A stretch of DNA of 64,000 nucleotides, from positions 126,128 to 190,127 of the forward strand of contig NZ_LMND01000001.1 in assembly GCF_001423265.1 (NCBI RefSeq), given 5' to 3'. Numbering within the stretch: the first letter of the stretch is position 1; each line of letters starts with the position of its first letter. The position numbers and the translations under genes are program-made. Shown piece by piece: positions 17,403 to 28,422 of the stretch. The stretch comes from Methylobacterium sp. Leaf108. Lineage in GTDB: Bacteria > Pseudomonadota > Alphaproteobacteria > Rhizobiales > Beijerinckiaceae. The notes beneath the pieces were generated by a model. The model worked only from the letters and a program-made list of their open reading frames with translations, searched no databases and was not told the origin of the DNA.

Positions 17403-18023
17403 ATGGTCAAGGTTATTCTTCCGTCGCTCATCGCGGGAGGTCTTGCCTCCGCCATGCTCCTGACCGCACCCGCGCCGGCTTCGGCGGCCGAAGTCTCCGC
17501 ACGGCCGACCTTCGATGCCCTGCAGCGCAGCGGCGCGCCGACCGGATACATGCAGTTTCGCGGTGGACGCGGTGGCTTTGCCGGCGGCGGCATCGGCGGT
17601 GGCCGGGGCTTCGGCGGCGGACGCGGATTTGGAGGAGGACGCGGATTCGCGGGCGGCCGCGGCTTCGCGGGACGCGGCTTCGGCGGCGGTGGCTATCGCC
17701 GTGGCGGGATCGGCGGCGGCGCCGTGATCGGCGGTCTCGCCGCGGGCGCATTGCTCGGCGGTGCGATCGCCAGCCAGTCGGGTGGCGGCTACTACGGCTA
17801 CGGCGGACAGCCGGGATACGGCTACGGATACGGGGCACAGCCCGGTTACGGATACGGCTATCAGGTCCAGCCGGGCTATGGGTACGGGGTGCAACCGGTC
17901 TACGAGGTGCAATCCGAGGATCCGCGCAATACGGTCGCCTATTGCGTCCAGCGTTTCCGCTCCTACGACCGGGCCTCCGGCACCTATCTCGGCAATGACG
18001 GCCTGCGTCACGCCTGTCCCTAG
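17403..18023 (+). CDS. Secreted glycine-rich BA14K-family protein
   Basis: The protein has a signal peptide (MVKVILPSLIAGG, cleavage near PASA-A). A low-complexity segment of GRGF/GGGRGF repeats (about residues 53-95) and a glycine-zipper-like hydrophobic stretch GGAVIGGLAAGALLGGAIA come next. Then there are four or five G-Y-G-Y/Q-P-G-Y repeats and a C-terminal module VAYCVQRFRSYDRASGTYLG...RHACP that matches the BA14K family of Rhizobiales. ATG 17391 is an alternative start. Location is probably periplasm or cell surface; the molecular role is unknown. Confidence 0.8.
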   Translation: MVKVILPSLIAGGLASAMLLTAPAPASAAEVSARPTFDALQRSGAPTGYMQFRGGRGGFAGGGIGGGRGFGGGRGFGGGRGFAGGRGFAGRGFGGGGYRRGGIGGGAVIGGLAAGALLGGAIASQSGGGYYGYGGQPGYGYGYGAQPGYGYGYQVQPGYGYGVQPVYEVQSEDPRNTVAYCVQRFRSYDRASGTYLGNDGLRHACP

Positions 18024-18151
18024 AGCGAATCGATCCGGTCCGGAGGGGTCCCGCGCGCTGCGGGGCCCACCGGGCCGGGCCCACGATCCTGCCGGGGGTC
18101 TCGAACTTCGGCGGGCTTGCCTCGCACGGGCCGCCACCGCACAAGCGCGCC

Positions 18152-20023
<1,872 letters not shown>

Positions 20024-20274
20024 TGGCTCGCCGGCTCGTGCCGTCGGCGTGTTCGAGCCGAACGCGATCCCCTCCCCGTTGCGGCGATCGGCAGGGGTCG
20101 GTTGCGCCTGGCGCGATACGGGCTCACCCCGCCACCCCCACCTCCAACTGATCCCCGCAAGCGGAGAAGAGCCGCGCCGCACACTCCAGTGGCGATCGTC
20201 CCGCAGGGGGCTGCGCGGCAACATTCCGCCCCCACCCACGTTGCCGGTGCTGACCATTCCTCCGGGACGACACC

Positions 20275-21285
20275 ATGACGACACCACGCCGCCGGACCCT
20301 GTCGAAGCGACGCCTCGGTATCGGGCTCGCCCTCGCCCCCCTGGTCGCGGCCGGCGGATGGATCGCCTACAGCCACCTCGCGCTCGACCGTGCCGTGGCC
20401 CTGCCGCCGGCCCTGCCGGGTCCGCGCGACGAGATCGACAGCCCCGCCGGCCGCCTGAGCTACTACCGCACAGACGAGACGGCGGGCGTGCCGCTTCTCC
20501 TGGTCCACTCGATCAACGCCGCCGCCAACGCCTACGAGGTCCGCCCGCTCTACGTGCACTACCGGACGCGCCGGCCGGTCTACGCGATCGACCTGCCGGG
20601 GTTCGGGTTCTCGGAGCGCAGCGACCGCACCTACACGCCAAGGCTGATGACCGATGCGATCCATGCCATGGTCGAGGCGATCCGCGCCCGCCACGGCGGG
20701 GGTGCGGTCGACGCCGTGGCGCTATCGCTCTCGGCCGAATACCTCGCCCGCGCCGCCGTCGAGCGGCCGCAGGACTACCGCAGCCTCGGCCTGATCAGCC
20801 CGACCGGCTTCGACGCCCGGTTGTCGGGCTCGGGGCCGGACCAATCCACCCGCGGCAGCGACACCGCCCGCTCGATCGTCGCGCAGCCGCTCTGGGGCCG
20901 GCCCCTCTACGACCTCCTCGTGAGCCGGCCGAGCATGCGCTTCTTCCTGGAGAAGACCTGGGGGTCGACAGACATCGACGAGGGCCTGTTCGCATACGAC
21001 CAGGCCTCGGCCCACCAGCCCGGCGCCGAGCACGCCCCGTTCTCGTTCCTGTCCGGCCACCTGTTTCCCGCCGACATCACCCGGGTCTACGCCCGCCTCG
21101 AGGGGCCGGTCTGGATGGTCCACGGCACCCGGGGCGACTTCGTCGACTACCGTCACGTCGACGACGTGCGAGGCAAGCCGAACTGGACGGTAGCGGTGCT
21201 GCCCACCGGCGCGTTCCCGCATTTCGAGCGGCTTGCCGAGGTGACCGCGGCTTACGACGCCTTCCTGGCCGGGCTCGGCGGCTGA
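20275..21285 (+). CDS. Membrane-anchored alpha/beta hydrolase
   Basis: The 336-residue protein has an N-terminal anchor (residues 15-35) and an alpha/beta hydrolase fold: LLLVHSINAAANAYEVRPLY (oxyanion region) and YAIDLPGFGFSER. The nucleophile elbow reads DAVALSLSAEY, with Ser151 in A-L-S-L-S instead of G-x-S-x-G. Asp in GDFVDY and His in FPHFE complete a plausible triad. The substrate is unknown. The Gly-poor elbow is unusual but is seen in some divergent members. Confidence 0.8.
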   Translation: MTTPRRRTLSKRRLGIGLALAPLVAAGGWIAYSHLALDRAVALPPALPGPRDEIDSPAGRLSYYRTDETAGVPLLLVHSINAAANAYEVRPLYVHYRTRRPVYAIDLPGFGFSERSDRTYTPRLMTDAIHAMVEAIRARHGGGAVDAVALSLSAEYLARAAVERPQDYRSLGLISPTGFDARLSGSGPDQSTRGSDTARSIVAQPLWGRPLYDLLVSRPSMRFFLEKTWGSTDIDEGLFAYDQASAHQPGAEHAPFSFLSGHLFPADITRVYARLEGPVWMVHGTRGDFVDYRHVDDVRGKPNWTVAVLPTGAFPHFERLAEVTAAYDAFLAGLGG

Positions 21286-21365
21286 GGGCCGCTGGCTCCC
21301 GCCCCCCGGCCGTACTATTCCTCGGCGCGACCGCCGCGTGACCGGCGGTCGGCACCGGAGTCCCC

Positions 21366-21800
21366 ATGACCGACCTCACCCTCGCCGCCGCCCAGGCCAT
21401 CGTCGCCACCGCCCTCGCCACCGCCCGCGAGCGCGGCCTCAAGCCGCTGGCCGTGGCGGTCTACGACGCCCGCGGGGCGCTCAAGGCGTTTGCCGCCGAG
21501 GACGGCACATCCCTGCGCCGGGCCGAGATCGCCATGGGCAAGGCTAACGGCTGCCTGGCGCTCGGGCTCGGTGGGCGCGCCATCGCCAAGCGCGCCGAGG
21601 AACAGGCGTATTTCGTGGCCGCCGTCAGCCACCTCGTCGGCCCGGCCGCGATGGTGCCGGTGCCGGGCGGCGTGCTGATCCGCCAGGGCGACGTGCTCGT
21701 GGGTGCGGTCGGCATCTCGGGCGACACCTCCGACAACGACGAGGTCTGCGCGCTGGCTGGCATCGAGGCGGCGGGCTTTTCGGCCCAGACCGGCGCCTGA
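21366..21800 (+). CDS. GlcG/HbpS-family protein
   Basis: This 144-residue protein has the HbpS-like pattern LTLAAAQAIVATALATARERGLKPLAVAVYDARG and PVPGGVLIRQGDVLVGAVGISGDTSDNDEVCALAGI, usual for GlcG. Known relatives bind heme or cobalamin, or stand beside glycolate or diol pathways. None of these is next door. No signal peptide is visible, so it is probably cytosolic. Its stop is 13 nt before the peptide-binding protein start, so the two may be co-transcribed. Confidence 0.88.
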   Translation: MTDLTLAAAQAIVATALATARERGLKPLAVAVYDARGALKAFAAEDGTSLRRAEIAMGKANGCLALGLGGRAIAKRAEEQAYFVAAVSHLVGPAAMVPVPGGVLIRQGDVLVGAVGISGDTSDNDEVCALAGIEAAGFSAQTGA

Positions 21801-21813
21801 CGCAGCCGGCCGG

Positions 21814-23412
21814 ATGCCGCTCCACCGCCGCCACTGCCTGACGGGGGGCGGCGCCCTGCTGGCCGGAGCCGCGCTCGGCCAGGGAGCGGCTGCGGCGACC
21901 GCGCTCTACCGGCGCGGCAACGACGCGGACCCCGAGACCCTCGACCCGCATCGCTCCTCGACGGTGGCGGAAGCCCACATCCTGCGCGACCTGTTCGACG
22001 GGCTGCTCACCTACGACAATTACGGCGCCATCGTTCCGGGCGCGGCCACCCGCTGGAGCGTCTCCCCGGACGGCCTCACCTACACCTTCATCCTGCGCGA
22101 GGACGGGCGCTGGTCGAACGGCGACGCCGTGACCGCGGGCGACTTCGTCTTCGCCCTGCGCCGGATCATGGCCCCGGCCACCGCCGCCAAATACGCCGAG
22201 ATCCTGGCGCCGATCCGCAACGCCGGCGCGGTCAACGACGGCAGCGCCCCGCCCGAGGCGCTCGGCGTCGGCGCCCCCGACGAACGCACCCTCGTCGTCA
22301 CCCTGGAGCGGCCGACCCCCTACGTCCTCGAACTCCTGACCCACCAGACCGCCCTGCCGGTGCATCCGCCCTCCGTCCTGCGGTTCGGGGATGCCTTCAC
22401 CAAGCCCGGCAACCTCGTCTCGAACGGCGCCTACCGCCTGTCCGAGGTCGTGCCCAACGACCGCATCACCCTGGTGCGCAACCCGCACCACCACGCCGCC
22501 GCCACCGTGGCGATTTTCGCCGTCGCCTTCGTACCGACGCCGGATCTCGCCAGCGCCGTGCGCCGCTATGCGGCCGGCGAGATCGATTCGCTGGCCGATC
22601 TGCCCGGCGACCAGATCGCCTCCCTGGAGCGTCGCTTCGGAAACCAGGTCGTGCTCGGCCCGGCGCTCGGCCTCTATGCCCTGGCGTTCAACGGCCGCAA
22701 GGCGCCCTTCGACGACGTGCGGGTACGCCGGGCCCTGTCGCTCGTCATCGACCGCGAGTTCCTGAGCGAGGTCGTCTGGGGCCGGACCATGGCCCCGGCC
22801 TATTCGCTGTGCCCGCCCGGCCTCGACAACGCGAGGCCGCCGCCGCAGCTCCCCGGTCGCGACGCCCTGCCCATCGACCGCGAGGACGAGGCCCGCGCGC
22901 TCCTGGCCGGCGCCGGGTTCGGCCCCGAGCGGCCCCTGCGCGTCGAATACCGTTTCAACACCACCGACAACAACCGTAACACCGCCATCGCCATCGCCGA
23001 CATGTGGCGGGCCATCGGGGTCGAGACCCGGTTCGTCTACACCGACGCCAAGACCCATTTCGCCCACCTGCGCGACGGCGGCGACTTCGACGTGGCGCGG
23101 ATGTCGTGGATCGCCGATTACTCGGACCCGCAGAACTTCCTGTTCCTGCTGCAGGCGGACAACCTCGGCTTCAACTGCGGACGCTACGCCAACCCGGCCT
23201 TCGACGACCTGATGCGGCAGGCGGCGGCCGAGCGCGACCTGGCCCGGCGCGCCGAGATCCTGGTGCGGGCCGAGGCTATCCTGCTCGACGACCTGCCCTG
23301 GATCCCGGTGATGCACACCCGCGCCAAGGCACTGATCTCGCCCCGCCTGTCCGGCCATCACCCGAACCTGCGCAACGTCGCCCCGACGCGATTCCTCACC
23401 CTGAAGGCGTGA
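21814..23412 (+). CDS. Peptide ABC transporter substrate-binding protein (family 5, OppA-like)
   Basis: This 532-residue periplasmic protein has an export signal (MPLHRRHCLTGGGALLAGAALG) that contains twin arginines and may use the Tat route. The family 5 pattern follows: RGNDADPETLDPHRSSTVAEAHILRDLFDGLL near the N terminus and FAFNG-type and DYSDPQNFL regions later. Family 5 proteins bind oligopeptides or other small ligands for ABC import. No permease or ATPase genes are adjacent, so it is an orphan that must use a distant transporter. Confidence 0.9.
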   Translation: MPLHRRHCLTGGGALLAGAALGQGAAAATALYRRGNDADPETLDPHRSSTVAEAHILRDLFDGLLTYDNYGAIVPGAATRWSVSPDGLTYTFILREDGRWSNGDAVTAGDFVFALRRIMAPATAAKYAEILAPIRNAGAVNDGSAPPEALGVGAPDERTLVVTLERPTPYVLELLTHQTALPVHPPSVLRFGDAFTKPGNLVSNGAYRLSEVVPNDRITLVRNPHHHAAATVAIFAVAFVPTPDLASAVRRYAAGEIDSLADLPGDQIASLERRFGNQVVLGPALGLYALAFNGRKAPFDDVRVRRALSLVIDREFLSEVVWGRTMAPAYSLCPPGLDNARPPPQLPGRDALPIDREDEARALLAGAGFGPERPLRVEYRFNTTDNNRNTAIAIADMWRAIGVETRFVYTDAKTHFAHLRDGGDFDVARMSWIADYSDPQNFLFLLQADNLGFNCGRYANPAFDDLMRQAAAERDLARRAEILVRAEAILLDDLPWIPVMHTRAKALISPRLSGHHPNLRNVAPTRFLTLKA

Positions 23413-23629
23413 CGATCCGTTCGCGATCCGTGGAAGGAAAAAAGGGCGGCGACCATCGCCGGACGACGGGATCGTGCGTTGCGACACGCGCCTTCGGGTC
23501 AAACCTCGCCCCGCACGGACTTATGAAGAAATCGTCGTGCTGTCGCGCACCGAAGACTGATTTTTCTTGCCGCAACGTCTGGTCATGGCCGGACGCGAAT
23601 GGATCCGGACCAGTCTTGAGGAGGGTGTC

Positions 23630-23926
23630 ATGCAGGGTATCGTTCGTCGGGCCGCCATCGTCGTCGCCACCGCCGCCGTTCTGGGCGCATCGCTGATCGC
23701 GTCGTCCGCCCCCGGCCAGGCCGCGGGCTACAAGGTCAAGACCGGCTACTGGCCGGGCGCCGTGGCCGCGGGCATCGCCGGCACCGTCGTGCTCGGGGCC
23801 CTCGCCGCCTCCGCCGCACCCGCCTACGTCTCCGTCGAGGACGAAGACGATTGCTACACCGCCAAGCGCCGCTTCATCGACGCCGACGGCTACAGCGTCG
23901 TGCGCCGCGTGCGCGTCTGCGAGTAG
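23630..23926 (+). CDS. Small exported protein of unknown function
   Basis: Ninety-eight residues begin MQGIVRRAAIVVATAAVLG, a signal peptide with probable cleavage near GQA-AG. A second hydrophobic segment (about residues 45-66) and a short C-terminal domain with two cysteines (DCYTAKRRF and RVRVC) follow. GAGGAGG lies 5 nt before the ATG, which fixes this start against the longer frame at 23567. The layout resembles short Rhizobiales exported proteins. No family is claimed. Confidence 0.72.
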   Translation: MQGIVRRAAIVVATAAVLGASLIASSAPGQAAGYKVKTGYWPGAVAAGIAGTVVLGALAASAAPAYVSVEDEDDCYTAKRRFIDADGYSVVRRVRVCE

Positions 23927-23950
23927 GGCCAGACCTTCCAGAGGCTCACC

Positions 23951-23979
23951 GCCGCCCGTCGTCGTGGATGACGGGCGGC
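23951..23979. terminator. Strong hairpin between convergent genes
   Basis: The 10-bp perfect stem GCCGCCCGTC/GACGGGCGGC has a 9-nt loop. It lies 24 bp after the small exported protein and 10 bp after the end of the opposite PH-like gene. There is no T-run on either strand, so it is a likely but not classical bidirectional terminator. Confidence 0.55.
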
Positions 23980-23988
23980 CTTGTCGCG

Positions 23989-24363
23989 TCAGCGGATCGA
24001 CGAGGCGATGGCCTTCTGGATCGCCATGACGTTGGCGCCGCGCTTGAGCGTCTTCTGGATCGGGTCGACCCGGCCCGAGACCCACACCTTGAGTTCCGAA
24101 TCCATGTCGAAGCTGCCGGCGGTCTCCACCGAGAACGAGGTGATCGCCCGGTAGGGCACCGTGAGGAACGAGACCTTGCGGCCGGTGATGCCCTGCTTGT
24201 CCACCAGGATCAGGCGGCGGTCGGTGAACACGATGAGGTCGCGGATCAGCTTGAACGCGATGCTCACGGTCTCGCCGTCGGTGAGCACGCCGTCGAGCTG
24301 CCGGTCGATCTCGCCCGCCGTGAGGTCGCTGCCGTGCCCGAGCAGGCCGTCGAGAAGTCCCAT
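23989..24363 (-). CDS. Bacterial PH-domain protein
   Basis: This 124-residue soluble protein has the bacterial PH-like pattern [55 protein letters not shown]. These successive strands contain TDRRL and the F-x-x-x-PYxxI motif, followed by a final helix. Such proteins (YvbH/YokE-like) have no defined biochemical role. It is divergent from pdxJ. Confidence 0.82.
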   Translation of the reverse strand: MGLLDGLLGHGSDLTAGEIDRQLDGVLTDGETVSIAFKLIRDLIVFTDRRLILVDKQGITGRKVSFLTVPYRAITSFSVETAGSFDMDSELKVWVSGRVDPIQKTLKRGANVMAIQKAIASSIR

Positions 24364-24470
24364 CCGCCGTTCCCCCTATCCCGCCGACGCCCGGCGCCCC
24401 TATCTAATGGTGGCGGCATCCGGGCTTTACCAGTCGGAACGCCGCTCCCGTGTCCGGAGCCTCAGCGACG

Positions 24471-25217
24471 ATGCCCAGCCCTCCCTTGCGTCTCGGCGTG
24501 AACATCGACCACGTGGCCACCGTGCGCAACGCGCGCGCCGGCCACCATCCCGATCCGATCCGGGCGGCCCTCGCCGCCGTCGAGGCGGGCGCGGACGGCA
24601 TCACCGCCCACCTGCGCGAGGATCGCCGCCACATCCGCGACGCCGACGTCGAGGCGCTGATGCGGGTGTTGAGCGTCCCCCTCAACTTCGAGATGGCCGC
24701 CACCGACGAGATGGTGGCCATCGCCCTGCGCCTGAGGCCGCACGCCGCCTGCCTCGTGCCGGAGAAGCGCGAGGAGCGCACCACCGAGGGCGGCCTCGAC
24801 ATCGTCGGCACCCGCGCGCATCTGGCGCCCCGCATCGGCGCCCTGTCGGAGGCCGGCATCCGCGTCTCGCTGTTCGTCGAGCCCGAGGAGGCGGTGATGG
24901 ACATGGCCCGCCGCCTCGAAGCGCCGGTGGTCGAACTGCACACCGGGCGCTACTGCGAGGCGGTGGCCGAGGGCGATGCCGCCGGCACGGCCCGCGAACT
25001 CGCCCGCATCGCGCGGGCGGCCGAATACGGCGCGGGTCTCGGCCTCGAGGTCCATGCCGGCCACGGGCTCGCCCTCGACAGCGTCGCGCCGGTCGCCCGC
25101 CTGCCGCAGATCGCCGAGCTCAACATCGGCCACGCCCTGATCGGCGAGGCGATCTTCGTGGGCCTCGCCCGGGCGGTCGCCGACATGCGCGCGGCGATGG
25201 CGGCGGCGCGGACATGA
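24471..25217 (+). CDS. pdxJ: Pyridoxine 5'-phosphate synthase
   Basis: PdxJ condenses 1-deoxy-D-xylulose 5-phosphate with 3-amino-2-oxopropyl phosphate to make pyridoxine 5'-phosphate. Family motifs are [15 protein letters not shown] at the N terminus, [32 protein letters not shown] and VHAGHGL, with a closing [14 protein letters not shown]. It is a 248-residue TIM barrel of normal length. ATG 24471 gives the usual N terminus; in-frame GTG 24450 would add seven residues. The stop overlaps the acpS start by 4 nt. Confidence 0.97.
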   Translation: MPSPPLRLGVNIDHVATVRNARAGHHPDPIRAALAAVEAGADGITAHLREDRRHIRDADVEALMRVLSVPLNFEMAATDEMVAIALRLRPHAACLVPEKREERTTEGGLDIVGTRAHLAPRIGALSEAGIRVSLFVEPEEAVMDMARRLEAPVVELHTGRYCEAVAEGDAAGTARELARIARAAEYGAGLGLEVHAGHGLALDSVAPVARLPQIAELNIGHALIGEAIFVGLARAVADMRAAMAAART

Positions 25218-25642
25218 TCGTCGGGATCGGATCGGACCTGTGCGACATCCGCCGGATCGAGCGCTCGCTCGACCGCTACGGCGACCGCTTCACGCACCGC
25301 ATCTTCACGGAGGGGGAGCGGCGCAAGTCGGATGCGCGGGCCGCCCGCGGCCCCTCCTACGCCCGCCGCTTCGCCGCCAAGGAAGCCTGCGCCAAGGCCC
25401 TGGGCACGGGCATGAGCGAAGGCGTGTTCTGGCGCGACATGGAGGTGGTGAACCTGCCCGGCGGCCGGCCGACCCTGCGCCTCACCGGCGGCGCGCTGAC
25501 GCGGCTTGCCGCGATGATGCCTACAGGCCACGTCCCCCGCATCCACGTCTCCCTCACCGACGATCCGCCGATGGCGCAGGCCTTCGTCATCATCGAGGCC
25601 GTGCCCGACAGCGCAGGGGCGGGCCTCGGCGCTCCGGCGTAG
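25214..25642 (+). CDS. acpS: Holo-[acyl-carrier-protein] synthase
   Basis: AcpS transfers 4'-phosphopantetheine from CoA to acyl carrier protein. It is 142 residues, with the N-terminal signature [16 protein letters not shown] (Mg-binding Asp8) and [18 protein letters not shown] (Glu of the second motif). [17 protein letters not shown] completes the fold. The start is fixed by the ATGA overlap with pdxJ, a gene pair conserved in Proteobacteria. Confidence 0.97.
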   Translation: MIVGIGSDLCDIRRIERSLDRYGDRFTHRIFTEGERRKSDARAARGPSYARRFAAKEACAKALGTGMSEGVFWRDMEVVNLPGGRPTLRLTGGALTRLAAMMPTGHVPRIHVSLTDDPPMAQAFVIIEAVPDSAGAGLGAPA

Positions 25643-25795
25643 CGGCGACGGCATCCGCGTTGCGGGCGGGCGGCGGTTGGTATACCCCCCGCTCTTCGCC
25701 GGGCGAATGGACCGCGGCTTGGGTATCGGGGACGGACGTCCCGAAGATCTGCGCGGGCGAGGATCTGCGCGGGCGAGCCGGAGACGACAGCGAAG

Positions 25796-26596
25796 ATGGA
25801 ACGTGCGCGCGTGGATCACAAGACGAAGCGTGACCTGAAGGTCGCCGAGACCGGCACCTGGGCCAGCGTCAAGGAGACGCTCAAGGTCGGCCTCCAGGCC
25901 CTGCTGATCGCCCTCGTGGTGCGCACGCTGCTGTTCCAGCCCTTCAACATCCCATCGGGTTCGCTGGTGCCGACGCTGCTGATCGGCGACTACCTGTTCG
26001 TCTCGAAATACGCCTACGGCTATTCCAAATACTCGCTGCCCTTGAGCGAATACCTCCCGTTCGAGGCCAACGGCCGGATCTGGGAGGCCGCCCCGAAGCG
26101 CGGCGACATCGCCGTGTTCAAACTGCCCAAGGACAACGCCACCGACTACATCAAGCGGGTGATCGGCCTGCCCGGCGACAAGGTGCAGATGAAGTCGGGC
26201 CTGCTCCACATCAACGACGTCCCGGTCAAGCGCGAGAAGATCGCGCCCTTCGAGACCACCGGGCCCTACGGCGAGCAGGCCAAGGCCGAGCAGTACCGCG
26301 AGACCCTGCCGGGCGGCGTCACCCACCTGGTGATCGAGCGTGACGGCGACAGCGGCTACTGGGACAACACCGAGCCCTACGTCGTACCCCAGGGCAAGTA
26401 CTTCATGATGGGCGACAACCGCGACAACTCGACCGATTCGCGCGATCTCGCCAACGTCGGCTTCGTGCCCTTCGAGAACTTCGTCGGGCGCGCCGAGATG
26501 ATCTTCTTCTCGATCGACGAGGGGACGCCGGCCTGGCAGATCTGGCACTGGCCGGCCAAGGTGCGCTGGAACCGCCTCTTCAGCGCCATCAACTAA
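25796..26596 (+). CDS. lepB: Signal peptidase I
   Basis: This inner-membrane Ser/Lys protease removes Sec and Tat signal peptides. One N-terminal membrane segment (about residues 30-50) precedes the catalytic Ser box FNIPSGSLVPTLLIGD, the Lys box DYIKRVIGLPGD and the late motif MGDNRDNSTDSR. The residue after the nucleophile Ser, usually Met, is Leu here. At 266 residues it is typical for alphaproteobacteria. It starts the lepB-rnc-era operon; the next ATG follows 4 nt after its stop. Confidence 0.97.
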   Translation: MERARVDHKTKRDLKVAETGTWASVKETLKVGLQALLIALVVRTLLFQPFNIPSGSLVPTLLIGDYLFVSKYAYGYSKYSLPLSEYLPFEANGRIWEAAPKRGDIAVFKLPKDNATDYIKRVIGLPGDKVQMKSGLLHINDVPVKREKIAPFETTGPYGEQAKAEQYRETLPGGVTHLVIERDGDSGYWDNTEPYVVPQGKYFMMGDNRDNSTDSRDLANVGFVPFENFVGRAEMIFFSIDEGTPAWQIWHWPAKVRWNRLFSAIN

Positions 26597-26600
26597 GGTC

Positions 26601-27416
26601 ATGCCCACGATGGACGAAGGCGCGCCCCTGTCCAACCGGGCGCGGCGCGCGCCGCGTCCCAGGCCGGGGCTCGACCTCCTCGAGGCCCGGATCGGCCACG
26701 TCTTCACCGACAAGACCCTGCTCGTGCGGGCCCTGACCCACGTCAGCAAGGCCGGCGGCGTCGGCCGCAGCGGCAGCTACCAGCGCCTCGAATTCCTCGG
26801 CGACCGCGTGCTCGGCCTGGCCACCGCCGACCTCCTCTACGCCGCCTTCCCCGCCGCCGACGAGGGCGACCTCTCGCGGCGCCTGGCCGGTCTGGTGCGC
26901 CGCGAGACCTGCGCGACGGTGGCGCTGGCCTGGGATGTCGGCCCGCATCTGGCGCTGGGGCCGGGAGAGGTCCAGGGTGGCGGGCGGCGCAACCAGACGA
27001 TTCTCGCCGACGTCTGCGAGGCGATCCTGGGGGCGGTGTTCCTCGATGCGGGCTACGAGGCGGCGCGGGCGATCGTGACCGCGGCCTTCGCGCCGTCGCG
27101 GGAAACGTCCGCCCCGCGCGGGCGCGACGCCAAGTCGGCGCTGCAGGAGTGGGCGATGGCTCGGGGGCTCGCCATCCCCGTCTACGAGGTCGCGGCCCGC
27201 TCCGGGCCGGACCACGCCCCGCAGTTCCGCATCGCCGTGCGGGTCGACGGGATCGAGCCCGGCTTCGGCGACGGGCCGTCCAAGCGCCTCGCCGAGCAGG
27301 AGGCGGCCCGCTGCGTCCTGGCGCGAGAGGGCATCGCGCTCAACGACACGACACGAACCCCGGAGGCTCCGGACGCGTCGACCGACACCGATGAAGGACG
27401 TAGCCCCGATGCCTGA
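26601..27416 (+). CDS. rnc: Ribonuclease III
   Basis: This double-strand-specific endonuclease processes rRNA precursors and structured RNAs. The RNase III domain carries RLEFLGDRVLGLATADLL (metal ligands Glu and Asp) and the second acidic set DVCEAILGAVFLDAG. A C-terminal dsRNA-binding domain (about 180-245) ends with GDGPSKRLAEQEAARCVL. It is 271 residues with an Asp/Ser-rich tail. The following era gene begins inside its last codons. Confidence 0.97.
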   Translation: MPTMDEGAPLSNRARRAPRPRPGLDLLEARIGHVFTDKTLLVRALTHVSKAGGVGRSGSYQRLEFLGDRVLGLATADLLYAAFPAADEGDLSRRLAGLVRRETCATVALAWDVGPHLALGPGEVQGGGRRNQTILADVCEAILGAVFLDAGYEAARAIVTAAFAPSRETSAPRGRDAKSALQEWAMARGLAIPVYEVAARSGPDHAPQFRIAVRVDGIEPGFGDGPSKRLAEQEAARCVLAREGIALNDTTRTPEAPDASTDTDEGRSPDA

Positions 27417-28422
27417 CCACGACCCGGATATCGAAGACGGCGCCGACCGCGACGACGGCCCGGAAGATGCCGCCCCCGAGACGGAGGCGACCGCGCCCCG
27501 CGCAGGCACGATGCCGGGAGCCTCGCGGGACTCCCGCGCCGGCTTCGTCGCCCTGATCGGCGTACCCAACGCCGGCAAGTCGACGCTTCTCAACAGCCTC
27601 GTCGGCACCAAGGTGTCGATCGTCTCGCGCAAGGTGCAGACGACCCGCGCCCTGGTGCGCGGCATCGTGATGGAGGGCTCGGCCCAGATCATCCTCGTCG
27701 ACACCCCCGGCATCTTCGCGCCCAAGCGCCGGCTCGACCGGGCGATGGTCCATTCCGCCTGGAGCGGGGCGGCCGACGCCGACGCCGTCGCGCTGCTGGT
27801 GGATGCCCGCAAGGGGATCGACGACGAGGTCGAGGCGATCCTGGCGCGCCTGCCGGACATCGGCCGCCCCAAGATCCTGATCCTCAACAAGATCGACCTG
27901 ATCCTGCGCGAGACGCTGCTCGCCCTGGCGGCCGCCCTCAACGAGCGGGTGCCGTTCGCCCACACCTTCATGATCTCGGCGCTGAAGGGCGACGGCATCG
28001 CGACCCTGCGCGTGGCGCTGGCCGGCATGATGCCGTCCGGCCCCTGGCTCTACCCCGAGGACCAGGTCTCGGACGCGCCGCTGCGGATGCTCGCCTCCGA
28101 GATCACCCGCGAAAAAATCTACGACCGCCTGCACGAGGAGCTGCCCTACCGCTCCACCGTCGAGACCGACCAGTGGCAGGTGAAGCCGGACGGCTCGGTG
28201 CGGATCGAGCAGACGATCTTCGTCGAGCGCGAGAGCCAGCGCTCGATCGTCCTCGGCAAGGGCGGCCAGACCATCAAGGCGATCGGCCAGGCGGCCCGTA
28301 TCGAAATCTCCGAGGTCGCCGAGACCAAGGTGCATCTCTTCCTGCACGTGAAGGTCCGCGAGAACTGGGCCGACGATCCGGCCCGCTACCGCGAGATGGG
28401 ATTGGAATTTCCGCGCGGTTGA
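27409..28422 (+). CDS. era: GTPase Era
   Basis: Era binds the 3' end of 16S rRNA and helps 30S maturation. G motifs are GVPNAGKSTLLNSLVG (G1), VQTTR (G2), DTPG (G3) and NKID (G4), with SALKGDG (G5). A C-terminal KH domain (FVERESQRSIVLGKGGQTIKAIG) follows. About 45 acidic N-terminal residues precede the G domain, longer than in E. coli. ATG 27409 has AAGGA upstream; in-frame ATG 27391 is an alternative. Both overlap the rnc stop. recO, often next, is absent. Confidence 0.96.
   Translation: MPDHDPDIEDGADRDDGPEDAAPETEATAPRAGTMPGASRDSRAGFVALIGVPNAGKSTLLNSLVGTKVSIVSRKVQTTRALVRGIVMEGSAQIILVDTPGIFAPKRRLDRAMVHSAWSGAADADAVALLVDARKGIDDEVEAILARLPDIGRPKILILNKIDLILRETLLALAAALNERVPFAHTFMISALKGDGIATLRVALAGMMPSGPWLYPEDQVSDAPLRMLASEITREKIYDRLHEELPYRSTVETDQWQVKPDGSVRIEQTIFVERESQRSIVLGKGGQTIKAIGQAARIEISEVAETKVHLFLHVKVRENWADDPARYREMGLEFPRG

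Noticed and set aside
21703..21813. N-terminal extension of the peptide-binding protein
   Set aside because: This part overlaps the GlcG-like gene in another frame. The signal peptide begins at ATG 21814.
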